From contig CM066923.1 in assembly GCA_033964015.1 (NCBI GenBank), positions 1,240,001 through 1,304,000 of the forward strand: a stretch of 64,000 nt of DNA, in the 5' to 3' direction. The translations under genes were made by a program, and so were the position numbers. The stretch comes from Scolanthus callimorphus (taxonomy: Eukaryota; Cnidaria; Anthozoa; Actiniaria; Edwardsiidae). The notes under the pieces are model-generated. The model saw only the letters and a list, made by a program, of their open reading frames with translations, made no database searches and was not told the DNA's origin. Positions 21,256 to 34,300 of the stretch are shown here, piece by piece (within the stretch, counting starts at the first letter, position 1; every line of letters starts with the position of its first letter).

Positions 21256-24200
21256 ACGTACGTATGATGGCTTCTTTGAGGTAGGGAAGAGGCGAGGAAC
21301 CGTGTCGGAGAACGTGGAAATGGAAGTCCTTGATTTTGAACTTGTTGCCTAGCCTTTTCTTTGCGTCTTCTCGTAGGTCCATGATTTGCTTCTTGCCATA
21401 AAAGTAGCTTATTCCCTGTCCAGGAACACTTTGGTACCTCGTAATCTACAGAACAGGAACATAAGATCATCTATGTCGTTGTTGTCATCATTGCCAAATC
21501 GCACAGATGACGTCACACTAATTAAAAACTCAGACAAACAAAATATACTTGTCTCCAATTTTTTCAGTTTTCTCTCTAAACAACGATACAACATGAATTG
21601 GTAAACTGGTAGTTCCACTCATTGTAACAGAGCTTGTATGTACTCCTACCCTGGCTGGTATTTCGAGCGCGATCCTTCTGAATGGGATTTCAGAGGGATT
21701 GTTCAGTCTCGCACCAAGCCACAATGCCTTGCTTTGTCGCCATTTTTTATGCCACCGAAACTTAGAGACTGTTTGAAACATACCTCTTTTTCCGAGATAT
21801 TCTTGGTCTCCCATGAGTAATGCCTGAATATCCTGAGTGCTTGTTCTCGTGTCATTCCTTTAGCGTGTAACCCCGTATCGAGAACGAGCCTCATCCCGCG
21901 GACCATCTGAACATGATAGAGTGCTTGATATTAGAGGTACAGCAAGTAGTGAGTAGATTAAGAGGCGTAGAGGGGAAGACGCGTTCCAACTCTAAAGCGT
22001 CACAACCCCTCCCCGCAAAGCGTCACACCCCCCCCCCGCAAAGCGTCACAACCCTCCCCGCAAAGCGTCCCACCCCCTCCCCGCAAAGCGTCACAACCCT
22101 CCCCGCTAAGCGTCACAACCCCTCCACCGCAAAGCGTCACAACCCCTCCCCGCAAAGCGTCACACCCCTCCCCGCAAAGCGTCCCACCCCCTCCCCGCAA
22201 AGCGTCACAACCCCTCCCCGCAAAGCGTCACACCCCCTCCCCGCAAAGCGTCACACCCCTTCCCGCAAAGCGTCCCACCCCCTCCCCGCAAAGCGTCACA
22301 ACCCCTCCCCGCTAAGCGTCACAACCCCTCCACCGCAAAGCGTCACACCCACTCGTCGTTCGTATATTAAATCATCAGTCACGCAAAAAAGGCGAAATGT
22401 TTACACTTGAATACCTCTTTTAAAACTAAACTAAAGATACATTTATTTAATTCTGCCTATTAGCTCTATATTGCATTTCTTTTTATTGCTTTTGTTTTCT
22501 TGTTTTTGTTTTTACATTTTTATTTTTTAGATTTTTAAATTTGTAATACATTTTTTAATGTAAATATTTATTTTGATTACAACAATGGAAAGCGCTTAGA
22601 ACTATTTAGATATAGGCGCTATATAAATGTTATTGTTATTGTTAATTTCAGGCAACCATGGAATTTTGCCGTCTTTCAAATGATGTGTGCGATTTTAAAG
22701 TATTATTTGCCTTATGTAGTATGTCAAAACCTTTAAACGGTTTGATGTTGGAAAGAAAATAAAATGGTAGAATCATATCGTCCGGACCCTTTTTTGACTG
22801 ACGCGACCCATACTTCATGATACTTCGTACTTAAGAGTGTCTGTGTGTTTGTCTGTCATCTCTACCTGTCTCTCTGCTTGTCTGTCTGTCCCGTCCGTCC
22901 GTCTGTCTGTCCGAGCTGATCTTACCTGCCATTTAATGGCGCCAAACTTCATCAGTGGATATTCTTCATATACGTCTGTTTGTTTGGCGATCAGGGGGTC
23001 CTCGGAATACAAAGCCCACCCCTCTGAGAAGGCCAGGAAGTACAGGTTTGTAGACAGCCACTCAGACACCTCGCTATGATCTTCAGAAGCGAAGTTCTCA
23101 TTGAAGCCTTGAACCTGGCGGTAAAAGACCATGTGGAAACACGTACGGTTCAGCTAATCACCGTCACCTCGCGGAGGAAACTGGTAACAGCAATTGACGC
23201 ATGCGCGAGATTTGATACAGAGCCTTTGAGAGAAATAACTTTCTGCGCATGCCCCAACGTTGAAAATCAGCCAATCAGCGAAGGCCCTCAAATGGTTGTC
23301 CCCAGTACCTCCCCCGCGAGCAGACGAGCCGGGGAACTCTGGGTACGAGAATGCTCACTACTGCAATGAACACAGGAAGCATCAAACACACACTGTAGTT
23401 CTAAAGTACAGTAAAAACCCACAGTATGAGAACCTAGAGTTGTAGCCTAGAACAGCTTATTGTTTAATTTAAAACATGGGTTAGTTTGAAAAATAGCCTA
23501 ACAGGTTTTTAAAATCCAGGTTATACGCGGTCACACATTGAAAATCTGGCCCGCTCATTTTTGCCCCCCCCCCCCCCCCCCCCCTTAACACTAAATGGCG
23601 AACCTCCCTCCATCCTTTCCCCCTCCCCCTTAACATTAAATGGCGAACCTCCCTCCATTCAAATGCTTCAGAGTTTGCAGAATCTATCCCAGGCCCCCCT
23701 ACTTGTCTTGAACTCGTTTCCTCTCTCACCTGTAAGTGATGCCCAGGTTGTACTTCATGTGCCGTAGTGGTCCACTCGTCTGACCTTGGTCCTGGTTTCT
23801 CTTTAAAGAATGGAATGCGATACTGTGCGACGTTAGTACAGGCACCGTCTGTTTGGTGGTAAGTTGGCGCGGATGCAGCTGGGTTGAAGTCGATGGTTGT
23901 TTTTACCGGACAACTAGGCACAGATGTCATGGAACCAACCATGTGGAATAAGTCAAGGATCTTGGTGTTCAGAAGTGTAGAAAGCTGAAAAGGTAACCAA
24001 AGGAAAAACAGACTCAATACGCGTAAAATTGTACTGCCAGCACGCCAAACAGCAAAAGAGTCCAATAGAATAGAAATGGACAACTGCGCAAAACATGTTT
24101 GACCTGTTATGAACTAGTTTTACCTGTCTAATGTAGTCAAACCAGTTCATCATGGCTTTCCATCTTACGGGGCAGTGTATCCGCGCAGCCTCTCTTGTGC

Positions 24201-27200
24201 TACACGTGGCATGGGCGTTGCTGTCAGATTCGTTAGCAGGTATTGGTTCATCGTTAAAGTAGTTCTCAGGCGCGTGAAGAAGCTCCAGGACTTTCGCTTT
24301 GGCTGTGTGGTTATTTTTCTCGCCAGAGACCTCCTTTGCTAAATGGATCACCTAGAAAGGAAATATTGAAAAGTGTTATTTCTGAGATAAATAGCTGGTT
24401 CCAGTTTGATTGTGAATGCAACAAAGGCCTGCTCACGTGCCAGTCAAACGCTCCGCATTCTGAATTGTATGTTCAAATGCGGTTTACACTGGTGTGGAGG
24501 CTCTTAAGATACGAACAGCCAATGAGCCAAAGGCGCAGTTGTGTAATATTTTACGAGCGAGGCATGAAGTAAAATTCGTATTTTTGATGTTCTAGCTTTC
24601 TCTCCACTGAATTGCCAGAGGTGTCTCTCTTATGACCAGACGGAAAGTTCGTTTTGTGGCTCAAAAGTTGAGTGACCGAGCAGACAAAGAAAGACAACGC
24701 TGCAAAATTGGCGGGAAACAAGCGCGCGTCACACATCAATTGGCGGGAAACAAGCGCGCGTCACACATCAATTGGCGGGAAACAAGCGCGCGTCACACAT
24801 CAATTGGCGGGAAACAAGCGCGCGTCACACATCCAGGACATTGGGCTCTTCGGTGCATATATCTTCACTAGTGAAGAAGAGATGGAAAATACGAGTGATT
24901 TAGTTAGTCGTCTATATAATAAAAGCAAATAATTAATCCCGGGCTGCACATAAAGTTTGAAACTATTTTTAAGCGAAAGTCTATGGTGCTAAGAGTACGT
25001 TTACACAAGTGCAGAACGACAAAATCACTCCAATGGAAATTAATTTGAATAAATTCAAAAAAGTATTCAAAAAAAGTTTTCAAGAAGCGGAGAGTATAAC
25101 ACGGGGAATCCTTAGATGAGCTTTCTGGGCTTTCTAAAGGAAAATAAAATTAGACGAGATGGCGAATGTGCGCATGCGCAAACGGAAAACTAAAAATAAA
25201 CTCATTCTCGTGTCCATATAATGCGCAATTTTGCGTTATCACGACTAAAACATGTCAAACGGCAACTATGAGAAACATTTTCGGCGTTACCGTTAGATAA
25301 GCAAGTTTTAATAAACCAACAATATGTCCCATGGATCTCTAACGCGCTGATCACACCTATAAATATGTTGGTGATGCATGTTAATTAGTTGATTGTTCAC
25401 TAACGGTACAAGGGGCGTCCTTATATGGTCTGGTGGCCGGGCGTACTCTCACCCACAGGTATCTAGCTACTGAGCAATTCAACCACCAGGATAGCGACTG
25501 TCAGGGCCGAAATCTCTGGCGTGGGCGTAAGAACCGTACGGTCGCCATACGACGCTTCAGCTCTTTGTCTGGATGTATGGTCCTGTTCTTTTTTTCTTTT
25601 TCCTCAAGTCGAAGTAAATATGCTGACTCTCAAAACGCACTTTAATTTACTCCCACAATTTCCATCATTTTATTTTATGGAGTGTTGTAATCACAGTTTG
25701 ATTCAATTACGGAGCGTTTTCTTTAATTCACTTTTTGCTGTGAACGATTCATTTGTAAAATTCGACAAAAAAGTCTTTATTCTTGTATACTTTATCAATG
25801 AAGGACAAATCTGTCATGAAGATGTCAGCGAAGTTCCTCTATGAGGTTCTTACAAGCGTAAATAATCAGCTGAGTTTAATGTTATAACTGTTATGCATTA
25901 TGCCTGTTAGTGGTTTTCAAATTTTAATGATTGTCAATGTTATCTCTTTGGTGATTTACCGATGTATCTTACTTGGATATAAGGTGTACTAAATTATTAT
26001 TTTATCGCAAACAACAAACGGCCGTAAAAGCAAGCTGACCGCTGACAAAACGAAAAAAAAAGCTAACTAAATAAAATGAAGTATCAATCTCGACACAATG
26101 CGACACAATTCCATCACTGCAGTAACGACAAATTATAATCTTTTTTACTGACAACCGACATACCCCACGCCCTGCCTCGTATTCGTATACCCAGGCACTT
26201 TCTAGTGAAAGGCCTTCCCGTGGTCCTTTACGACGGCGCCGAGCCTTCCCATGATACATTGTGCGCCTCGATATTTTGCCTTTTTTTGGTTTTTGACTAG
26301 TGAAACATACAGCACAGGCACTCACCTCGTCATACAAATCTTGTACTACAGATTTCCCCAGTTCATGGACCTCGTCCGGTGTAATGTCTGTGGTCGTAAA
26401 GTAGGACAAGAGCTTGGCGTAAGCTCTCATCCCGTTCAGGCGCTCTCCCGTGGGTAGTTTCATCCGAGTGGGCCCGATGGGGGTATCATTCACGTACATG
26501 TGTTTGAGAGGCAGTGTGGCCATGCCGCTAGAGATGTTGGACGACACGCAATGGAATGTGTAGTTGAATTCAAGGTACCTGAAATGGGAATAACTTCTGT
26601 TACTATCACTTAACAACAACACACTTTATTTAGCACTCGTAAGAAAAAGATACAGGATTTATGAGTTGTTTTTACAGGTTAATGGAGCACAAGGCACTTG
26701 GAAATAGTCAGGACTAATCGAGCCAAGTACCTCGGCCTAGGGTCTATAGGAAAAATTAATTGTAGAGTTGTAGGTAGATACATCAACAAGATACACGGGC
26801 AGCAGATACAGGACAAAAACACTAATACAAAACGAACAAGGGAAAGTGGCTTAAAGATTATCTAGATATATATAACTAGGAGGAATGGTGAAAACTTAGT
26901 TAGTATTATATGAATTGATGAAGGAGTCAATCAAAAGTTTCTTGAAAGAGGGTCGTGGTTTACTTTTGCCCTATTGTAGACTCTGCAACAACACCAGCCT
27001 TTATAAAATAAATTGTTTCTCCACAAAAAATAATAAATTGTTTCTCCCATTTCACTTCACTATACAGTATCCGTGCTCAGTTTTGGTTTCTAAAAACCTT
27101 CTGAAAATTCACTTGTAACCTTGTGTTATGCCGTATATAATTGTTGGGGCATAAGAAAAAAGAAAAACAAACGGCGGTTTAAAAGAAAGAACACTTTAAA

Positions 27201-28873
27201 GAATACATCTTTTATTATTGCCATTGAAAAATTTGCTGCGGCGGATGGGACGAACGTTTTTCTCTCCGATCCGTATCAGGTTAATTCCAATCAGTTTTTA
27301 CCGTCGATTTTCTTGTTCTGTCATCAAAGGAAGCGTGTTCTCTTAAGGCTTTGCGCGCCTACATTTCGCACGGTTGTTAAGGTGGCCCGGGGGCATTACT
27401 TGGAAAGGATGTAATTACCTTATAATATCATGTAAGGGCCGCCCAACATTCACGACCAGGAATTCCTTGAGGGAATCATTCACTGACGACTTGTATTTCG
27501 CTTCCCATTCCTTTGTTCGAGTTTCGTTTTTAACAAAATCCTCCAGAAATTCACTCTTCAGTAACGGCTGCACAAAAGAAGCATTTAGGACTCCTACATA
27601 AAAATCAAGAAGGAGAAGAAAAAAAACATGCCAAATATTAGGACAAGTGGAGAAAGTTTCAGTGCATAACTTTGATCTATCTACGTCTGTAAAGGCCTTA
27701 TAGTTTTCCGTTTTGTTTTCATTAAAAGCAAAGGTACTGCGAATCGATAAATTTAGCATGGTGAAGTGTCATGTTTCTTGGTGTTTATGTGCGTATGTTT
27801 GTAAAGCAAAAAAATCGTTTCTTCGTGTTGGGAATTTTCAAAGCATGGTTGATTTTGGTTTTTCTGTTCTGCTAGTCAAATCATCTTCACCAATCAGGTG
27901 GTTGCCCTGATGTTTCTCTTAGTGCTGTCAACTTGGCTTTCGTCGCGACAGAAAGCCACACAGCTTACTGCACTAGGCGAAACAGGGATGGAAAACAGAA
28001 AAACCAAATCCCAAACAAAAAGCGATGCGCAGCGCGAAACAACCGAATTAGCGGTAAGGTAAGAAACGAAAATCAAATCAAATAAATGCATTGCCTACCA
28101 GTTTCGCCTCCCAGTGAAATCGTTAGAAACTTGCTCTTGAACGCCCGCAATCCACTCACGCAGCTTTCTATATTACGCACCATGCCACTCTCAATACCTA
28201 ATTGTAAATTCGCCTTGTACCTTTTTAAACCTTTCCCCAATTCCCGCAACCTGTCCCCCAGCAGCTCAACATCTGCGGCGCTTTCAGGTTTAAAATGTAC
28301 GAAGGTTCTCTTCATTTCCAAGTCCGTGTGAAACACAGGGTCCCAATGGAACAGATCTGGACCGAGTAGCCAGTCACCATTATAGTAGTCATAACCATAC
28401 GGTACTCCGTACGCAAATACATGGTATACCCAGTATTTCGCTTGCGCTAATGCGCGCTTCTCGAATTGCTTCAATTTATCAGATGAAAATTCCAGAGTCT
28501 CTAGCTCTTCTAGAAGCTCTCTCGATGCATCCGTTCTGTTTTTAATAATACTAGGCGTTGGGTCATAAGGGCGGTACTTAGACTTGATTTCTTCGCTTGT
28601 TGCTCCTCCATCGAACGCGATTCTATTTGGATACAACTCAATGTACGTGTCTTTTACTTTTCCAAGCAGCTTGTCGAGTCCAATGCGCCTGGCTTCTTGC
28701 GAGTAAGGATTCCTGGCAGACGGACGAGCTTCCACTGGCGTCGTTTTGGCGTCTTCGCTGCCTCGTCTCGCCCGAACCATCAGCACTATCCCTGCTACGA
28801 GGCAGCCAACACCCGCGAGCAGAATCACCGCAGTTAGATAGAATAAAACCCTCGAACGGTACTGCCTCTGCAT
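21242..28873 (-). CDS. DUF885-family type II membrane protein 1, eight exons, about 733 aa
   Basis: Exons (minus): 28873-28099, 27593-27419, 26578-26326, 24351-24124, 23984-23730, 23114-22926, 21906-21784, 21445-21242. All have GT-AG borders and matching phases. I chose the second in-frame ATG (28873, MQRQYRS) over 28900 because it makes exon 1 775 bp, exactly as in the paralogue. A signal anchor (LFYLTAVILLAGVGCLVAGI) near residues 10-33 implies a short cytosolic tail and an extracytoplasmic body. Exon 5 ends with HEVQPGHHLQ and exon 6 holds FSEGWALYSEDPL, the two conserved motifs of DUF885. They look like a zincin-type metal site, so a peptidase role is suggested but not proven. The last exon breaks at an ACGTACGT tract near 21255-21262 and stops early. 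The following frame carries the expected YVNCVLN, so the C-terminus is truncated by a small deletion or an error. Confidence 0.9.
22004..22350. repeat. Minisatellite of CCCCTCCCCGCAAAGCGTCA units
   Basis: About 15-17 copies of a 19-23 bp unit, differing mainly in the number of C and A. It lies in the intron between exons 6 and 7 of DUF885 gene 1. ORFs across it are artefacts. Confidence 0.9.
22480..22650 (+). mobile_element. 3' end of a LINE or SINE-type retroelement
   Basis: The sequence GGAAAGCGCTTAGAAC, then ATAGGCGCTATATAAATG, followed by TTATTG repeats, has the form of a non-LTR retroelement 3' tail with short tandem repeats. No reverse transcriptase is nearby. It lies in intron 6 of DUF885 gene 1. 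Confidence 0.5.
22838..22915. repeat. CTGT/CCGT microsatellite at intron 6 start
   Basis: Runs of TGTCTGTC and CCGTCCGTC just inside the intron that follows exon 6 of DUF885 gene 1 (donor at 22926). Confidence 0.8.
24707..24834 (+). repeat. Four exact 32-bp repeats, each with an E2F-like site
   Basis: The unit reads TTGGCGGGAAACAAGCGCGC then GTCACACATCAA, with starts at 24708, 24740, 24772 and 24804. The core TTGGCGGGAAA agrees with the E2F/DP consensus. Its copies are identical, so the array is young. It lies in intron 3 of DUF885 gene 1. Binding is an inference. Confidence 0.85.
24950..25627 (-). mobile_element. Interspersed repeat family R1, copy B
   Basis: Reverse-oriented copy of 6336-7140. 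It shares the ACAGGACCATAC..CCAG core, the GACGCCCCTTGTACCG block and the far end GCACCATAGACTTTCG. It lies within intron 3 of DUF885 gene 1 (24352-26325). Confidence 0.8.
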
Positions 28874-28900
28874 TGTACCTTGCACTACCTTACACATCAA

Positions 28901-30626
28901 TCACACAAACTACCACACGACAAAATAAGACGAAATTTCTCTCAGCCAAGACCTGACAGCGCTCAAGCCAAATCCGTATGGCGCGCAATGTCTTAAAACC
29001 TTCCGATGCGTTTTAAGGAGCCGGTGAAAGACTTCATTAACTTTTGCTGTTATATGAGATATTTTCATTAGTCAGTTTTTTAGCGTTACAAGGGCCAGCA
29101 CCTGCTTGTTAGCTAGTACCGGTGATACAAGGCTTTCCGTGTTGCGTATAGTTAGCTAGGCAGGTAGAAATCAAACGATTAACAAGTAGTGGCGGTTAGT
29201 TTTCTTAGTGAGTCACTTTCAAAGGGAATTTAAACCGCTTTGATCACCTTACGCTACAAAAAAAAAAAAAAAAAAAAAAACAAGTCATGCAAGTCTTGAT
29301 TAGTGAAAGTGAAAGAATTTGAAATGGTTAAGTGGACGGCGGATGTTGAGTCTAAAGGGGAATATATCAATGGGTTTTGGCAACTCGATCAAGTTAACTA
29401 TTTCAAGGAACTGTAAACTCATCGCGTTGTTTTATTAGCATTATTGTTATAATGAAACAAAAAACATAATTGAAAAGTGACGCGTGGTTGTTACAATCAC
29501 GAAAAAATACTTCGCAAAAAGACAGGTTCTGGAAGCGCAAGGACATTTTCAAATATGCTGCAATTTCGCCGTGTCTAAATGTCACTCGGCCTAATGCAGT
29601 GTGTTGAGTATATCCCGAGGCACTTGTAAATTTCCAAGAAAAACAAAATCTCGCGACTTTATTGTTTCGTTAATTCGAAGTCAGTATCATCGCGGTGCAT
29701 TTGCCCCAGACGTCGTTTTCCGCCGAAAAAGGCGGAGATGACTGTGTTGGAAAAAAATTATCCGATATTTTGTTTCTCTTGTTTAAACTTCGCCGAAAAC
29801 AAGTGGTAAATTATTCTGAAGTTATGCGGGTTGACTCTGTAATCCAATCAACTTTAAAATCTTTCCGCTTTAGATAGGAAAGGAACACCGGCGGAAATCT
29901 CGGCAAAGAAGTGTACAGAAATCTCCGTATAACAAGTGCTTGGAAATAAAACGCTTATTGTTATGCTAACAAAATGCTGTGTTTGTTGTATTATTCATTC
30001 ATAGCGAGGAAAAAGAGTCTTCGAGAGACGCGAAGAATTGGTCGCCATTTATTTTTGTGGAAAATGAAAAATAAATAGCGAGAAGTTGTATCTTTCATTT
30101 ACCCGCTGGAATTCAAAACATAGTAAAAGATGCTTCGGCTCATATGCTCGCCGCGTACAAATTTTGAGCAACTTAGGGCCGACTGAGAGCGTCTTTTGCA
30201 GCCGAACTTGCGAAATATTGTCATATATTCTAGGAAGCGATTATGGCTCTTCTTCAATGGCCTTTTGTGCTTAGGTAAAAAGGTTTTGCTTTGAATTATT
30301 TATCATACATCATAAACTCAAAAAGCCGTTAAATTTTCCCTAAATTTTTACTAATGATAAAATTCCTCGTTATTTATTTTTTTCATTTTTCACTATTTAC
30401 AAGCGATAAAAATGCTTCCGTCCTAAAGGCTTCCATAGGAAGACGTTTTTTCTAAAAAAAAAAGCAGAGCTCCTTTTGTACAGGACCTGTTTTGTTGCTA
30501 AAAATAGTGCTATTGTAGTCTCCAAGAGTCATATTCTACGTGTCGAAAAACACCCTGGACATGGAAACATGTATAGAAAGTACTACTGTTTAGGTCTAAA
30601 AAAATAGCTGTGTAAAACGTCTACCC

Positions 30627-30657
<31 letters not shown>

Positions 30658-30909
30658 ACACTGGATACGCCCTTCGATATATACTACTAGCTAGTAGCCT
30701 GAGGACGCTAGAAATACAGTAAATGATGCACATTTTAGATTAATTTCATGAAAATAATCAAAAATAATCAAAATAAAATCTTCCCATTGCTACTGTTTAT
30801 AATGTGATGTAGAAAGCCAAACTGCATGCAACATGCACTGCGGGTCGCTTTTGGAAGATATATCGCATGTTTACTGCAGCTTCTATAATACCGCGAACTC
30901 TGAAGCTAG
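28901..30909. other. Intergenic with homopolymer and CA tracts
   Basis: No gene recognised. It holds a poly-A run at about 29259-29280 and a poly-C run followed by a CA repeat at about 30626-30661. Short ORFs in this stretch carry no recognisable motif. Confidence 0.6.
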
Positions 30910-31154
30910 GTACGACTAGGTGGCGCAGTGTGTTTGTGCACGGCACATTGTGCGTACGGTCCTGAGTTCGAATCCCGGATCGACCAACCGTATCGACTTT
31001 TCTCTGTTCCGAGTAGCTTGCTTATAGCTTTGAATTCCTTTCACCTGGAGCTCTGATAGAGAAAGGGGGTAATCGTCTCCCCGATTAGTAGTGCACTCGT
31101 GTACAGCTAGAATATTTGAGACGTTAATAAAGTTCCTTACTTACTTACTTTTTT
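30910..31154 (+). mobile_element. tRNA-derived SINE
   Basis: A pol III box A (TGGCGCAGTGTG, 30921-30932) and box B (GAGTTCGAATCC, 30964-30975) are 31 bp apart, as in a tRNA gene. The tRNA-like head ends CCCGGATCGACC, a unique body follows, and the 3' end is a short tandem tail (TTAC repeated, about 31137-31150). This is the standard SINE layout: tRNA head, body and LINE-like tail. It lies between DUF885 gene 1 and the sulfotransferase. Confidence 0.85.
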
Positions 31155-31340
31155 GCAAACCGTGTTTTAGCTACAAACATCGCTCAGAGGCTTCAGCAAA
31201 TGCTACCGGGTTGCTTTTGATAAGTGTTTGACTCAGGGAACGCTTTGAAAACACAACGGGTGTATATTCGTGTCGGCAGAGTTAACACAGAGTTATGAAA
31301 ACCGTAGTAGCTTCATGTATAAATTTGCTAGTACTTTGTT

Positions 31341-34300
31341 TCATTGAAAAGTCAACTCCAGCCCAGAACCCTTGAACCTTTTCGCGCAAAGCTCATCAAA
31401 CCTGTGGCTCTGCTCTTCTGTGAAGACGCTTCGCCAGTCACCAACCTCTCCTTTACGCATGAACCTCGCAGATTCGGGGTTGATTTCCCAGTCGTCATGG
31501 CACTGGTAAAACTGCTTCCCGCCCTTCATGGCTTCAAATTCTGTTTGCTGTGTTATTTTGGTAACCATTCCTTCGTTTAGATTCTTCCCGACAAAGGCGG
31601 CTATTTTAGCAACAGCTCCTTTTAAATCCTTAAAAGGAAGACATATATTTGAATCGTACATTTCACCGAGCTTCTTGAAAAATTTCAAATTCAAATAAAA
31701 ATATATAACAAACTCCCCAGAAGATAACTTCAGAAAAGTACTTAGTAAGGGCTGGTGTGACACACGAATGTAAGCGCATGCGCAGGACGCAAGTGTGAGG
31801 CAAGTGTGAATTACAGCGATGCCAGCGCAAGCTTAAAATCAACATTAGTTTGTTTGCGCATGCGTTCCCTTAATTCACAATAGGACGCAAGCGCAAGGGA
31901 ACGTTGAGTCTCGATTTTCTTGCGCTTGCGTCTGCGCTTGTGTCTGCGCTTGCGTCTGCGCTTGCGTCTGCGTCTGCGCTTGCGTCTGCGTCTGCGCTTG
32001 CGTCTGCGCTTGCGTCTGCGCTTGCGTCTACGCTTGCGTCTACGCTTGCGTCTGCACTTGCCTCTGCGCTTGCGTTCTAGTGTGAACCACACAAGGGGAA
32101 TGTATGATTTGATCTGGTGGTGCTTGCGTTGCGTTCCAGTGAGGTTCAGCCTTAACTGATACTGTTACAGATGGAAAATTGTATTGCCGGCTCTCATATT
32201 ACAGATTCATTTCAAGACGGTTACTGTTGAAGTGTCCGAAAATTTTTCTAGCACATTTCCACCGCTAAATTACCGAAAAATCCTCAAAATTACTCTTGTA
32301 GGTCGCCAACAGACGCCATGTTTGCTTTGGCCGCCGAGAGCCTGGAACTACCACACAGGGAACCCGTGTTACGCACGAGTACTTTTATCGTGTGCTTTCC
32401 TTAATATGAAAATAAATACTACATATAGTATATCTACTGTGTGTACCTTTTTGACGTCTTCATATTTGAGGAAGAGGATGTTGTCGTCTTCACGATGCAT
32501 CCACCAACTGAGAATGTGATCAAAATACGATCCGCACTCCACTGAAACATACAATAGGTACATCAATCAGTATGACCAGTATAACCCTGGTATGTGGGGC
32601 CTCGGGAAAATCGGGCTCCTAAAAAGTACCATTGTACCGGGGATGATCGTCGTATCTTTTAGGGGTTAAAATCACGTTGGTTTGGTCTCTTTTAGGGGTG
32701 ATCTTGATCTTCAATAAATTTTAGCCAGATTGGTATCTTTTAGGGCCGAAACTGTGTCCAAATTGCTTTTTCTCATGATGGTGCTTCTAAAAACCGTGTA
32801 AGAAAGAGAGATTATTCGATGAGAAGACGATGAATTAGAAACAAGCACGGAAATGTCTTCATGGGTATTTTTCCCCTGTTACCTGTGTCCTTCGCGCCTA
32901 CTTGGCACATAAGATCTCATCTTTTAGGGTATCTTTTAGGGTAATAATTTTTTTGAGCCACGCTATGGCCCGCCATGTTTGGTATCTTTTAGGGGTGAAA
33001 CTGAAAATTTCCGACGATCATCCCCGGTCAAAAAAAATGGGAGTCCCCCCCGGGCATTGTATTGACCTCTTCCCTTATACAACTGCGGTTTTTGAACAAG
33101 GACATTTGCGATGAACCAAATATAATGTAGCTTATTTTGCCGCAATCCGTTCGCTGGAAATGCCTTACTCAATACTCGATATGTTTTCCACCGTAAGCAG
33201 TGTCTAACTCGAAAGCAATTCGCTCCTTTGGATACTGCTCACACATAAAGAAAACGAATTTATTTACAAATTTATTTATTTATTTATTTACGAATTTATA
33301 AGAGAAAGAGAGACTTTACCTTTTCCCCTAATGAAATTTTCAAAGAAAATTTCAAACGAGCCGTTAAATTTGTAGTACTTAAATCGCCTCGTGTGATGAT
33401 AGAAAGACACGGCTACGTCCTTGGGATTTCTCATGACATAAATATATTTTGGCTTGCGCATTCCGTCCCCGACGGGCACCAGTTGGTACTGTAGGTGAGT
33501 CTTGAATATCCGGGGGGGCTGTCTCGACCTGACGAAATCTTCCAATGTCACGCTCTCCTCTTCGTGGTAGATTGCTTTTCTCATGCAAAGGTAGGCTTCC
33601 AGGAATGGCGTCCGAAACGCCACCTGTCTTGTGTCGATTTCTCCATTGTTGAAAATTTGCCACAGTATTTCAGAAACCCATGTCTGTCCTATGAGAGAAA
33701 AATTGCGCGATCGGAGAGGATCATTCATGAATACTGTTATCCATAGCTAAGGGACCGATCGTTTATTACGTCCACGGGGGGGGGGGCGGTGGTTTTCTAA
33801 ATTTATTGAATGTTAAAATTCGCACCCCCCTCATTAAAAAGGCGATACAAAAATAACCCCCACATAACCTCGATGTTCTAAAAACTTACCCCCCACCCTG
33901 TAACCAGATCCCCGTTTGAACTAATGGAAGACAATTTACAGACATTTCTCTTGTTGCGCGCGAAGCGCGCCCTAATTTTTATGCATGATATGAACGCATT
34001 TCACCAAACCTCAAAGAAAATGTAGATCAACATTCCATCTGCTATGTGTAGTAAACAAAGATCGCAAATGACGTGCGTGAAGCAGGGTCAAAATGACGAA
34101 TCTCTCTCCTCGTAAAGTGGAACTCACGCTTGCCTAATAATTAGGCCTTCTTTTTTCGAAGAGAGACAGCTCCGATGCTTATTACTGCAGAGCGTCTTTT
34201 TGGGGAGAAATAGTTTTTTCTCCTGGCTAAGATATATTTTCTTGTAATGACATTCGTAGCCATTCCATTTCGCACGTTCTCAAAAACTATATTGTACATT

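Noticed and set aside
22000..22410. CRISPR-like regular repeat of about 20 bp
   Set aside because: The units abut directly without unique spacers, lie in an animal intron and vary in length. It is a minisatellite.
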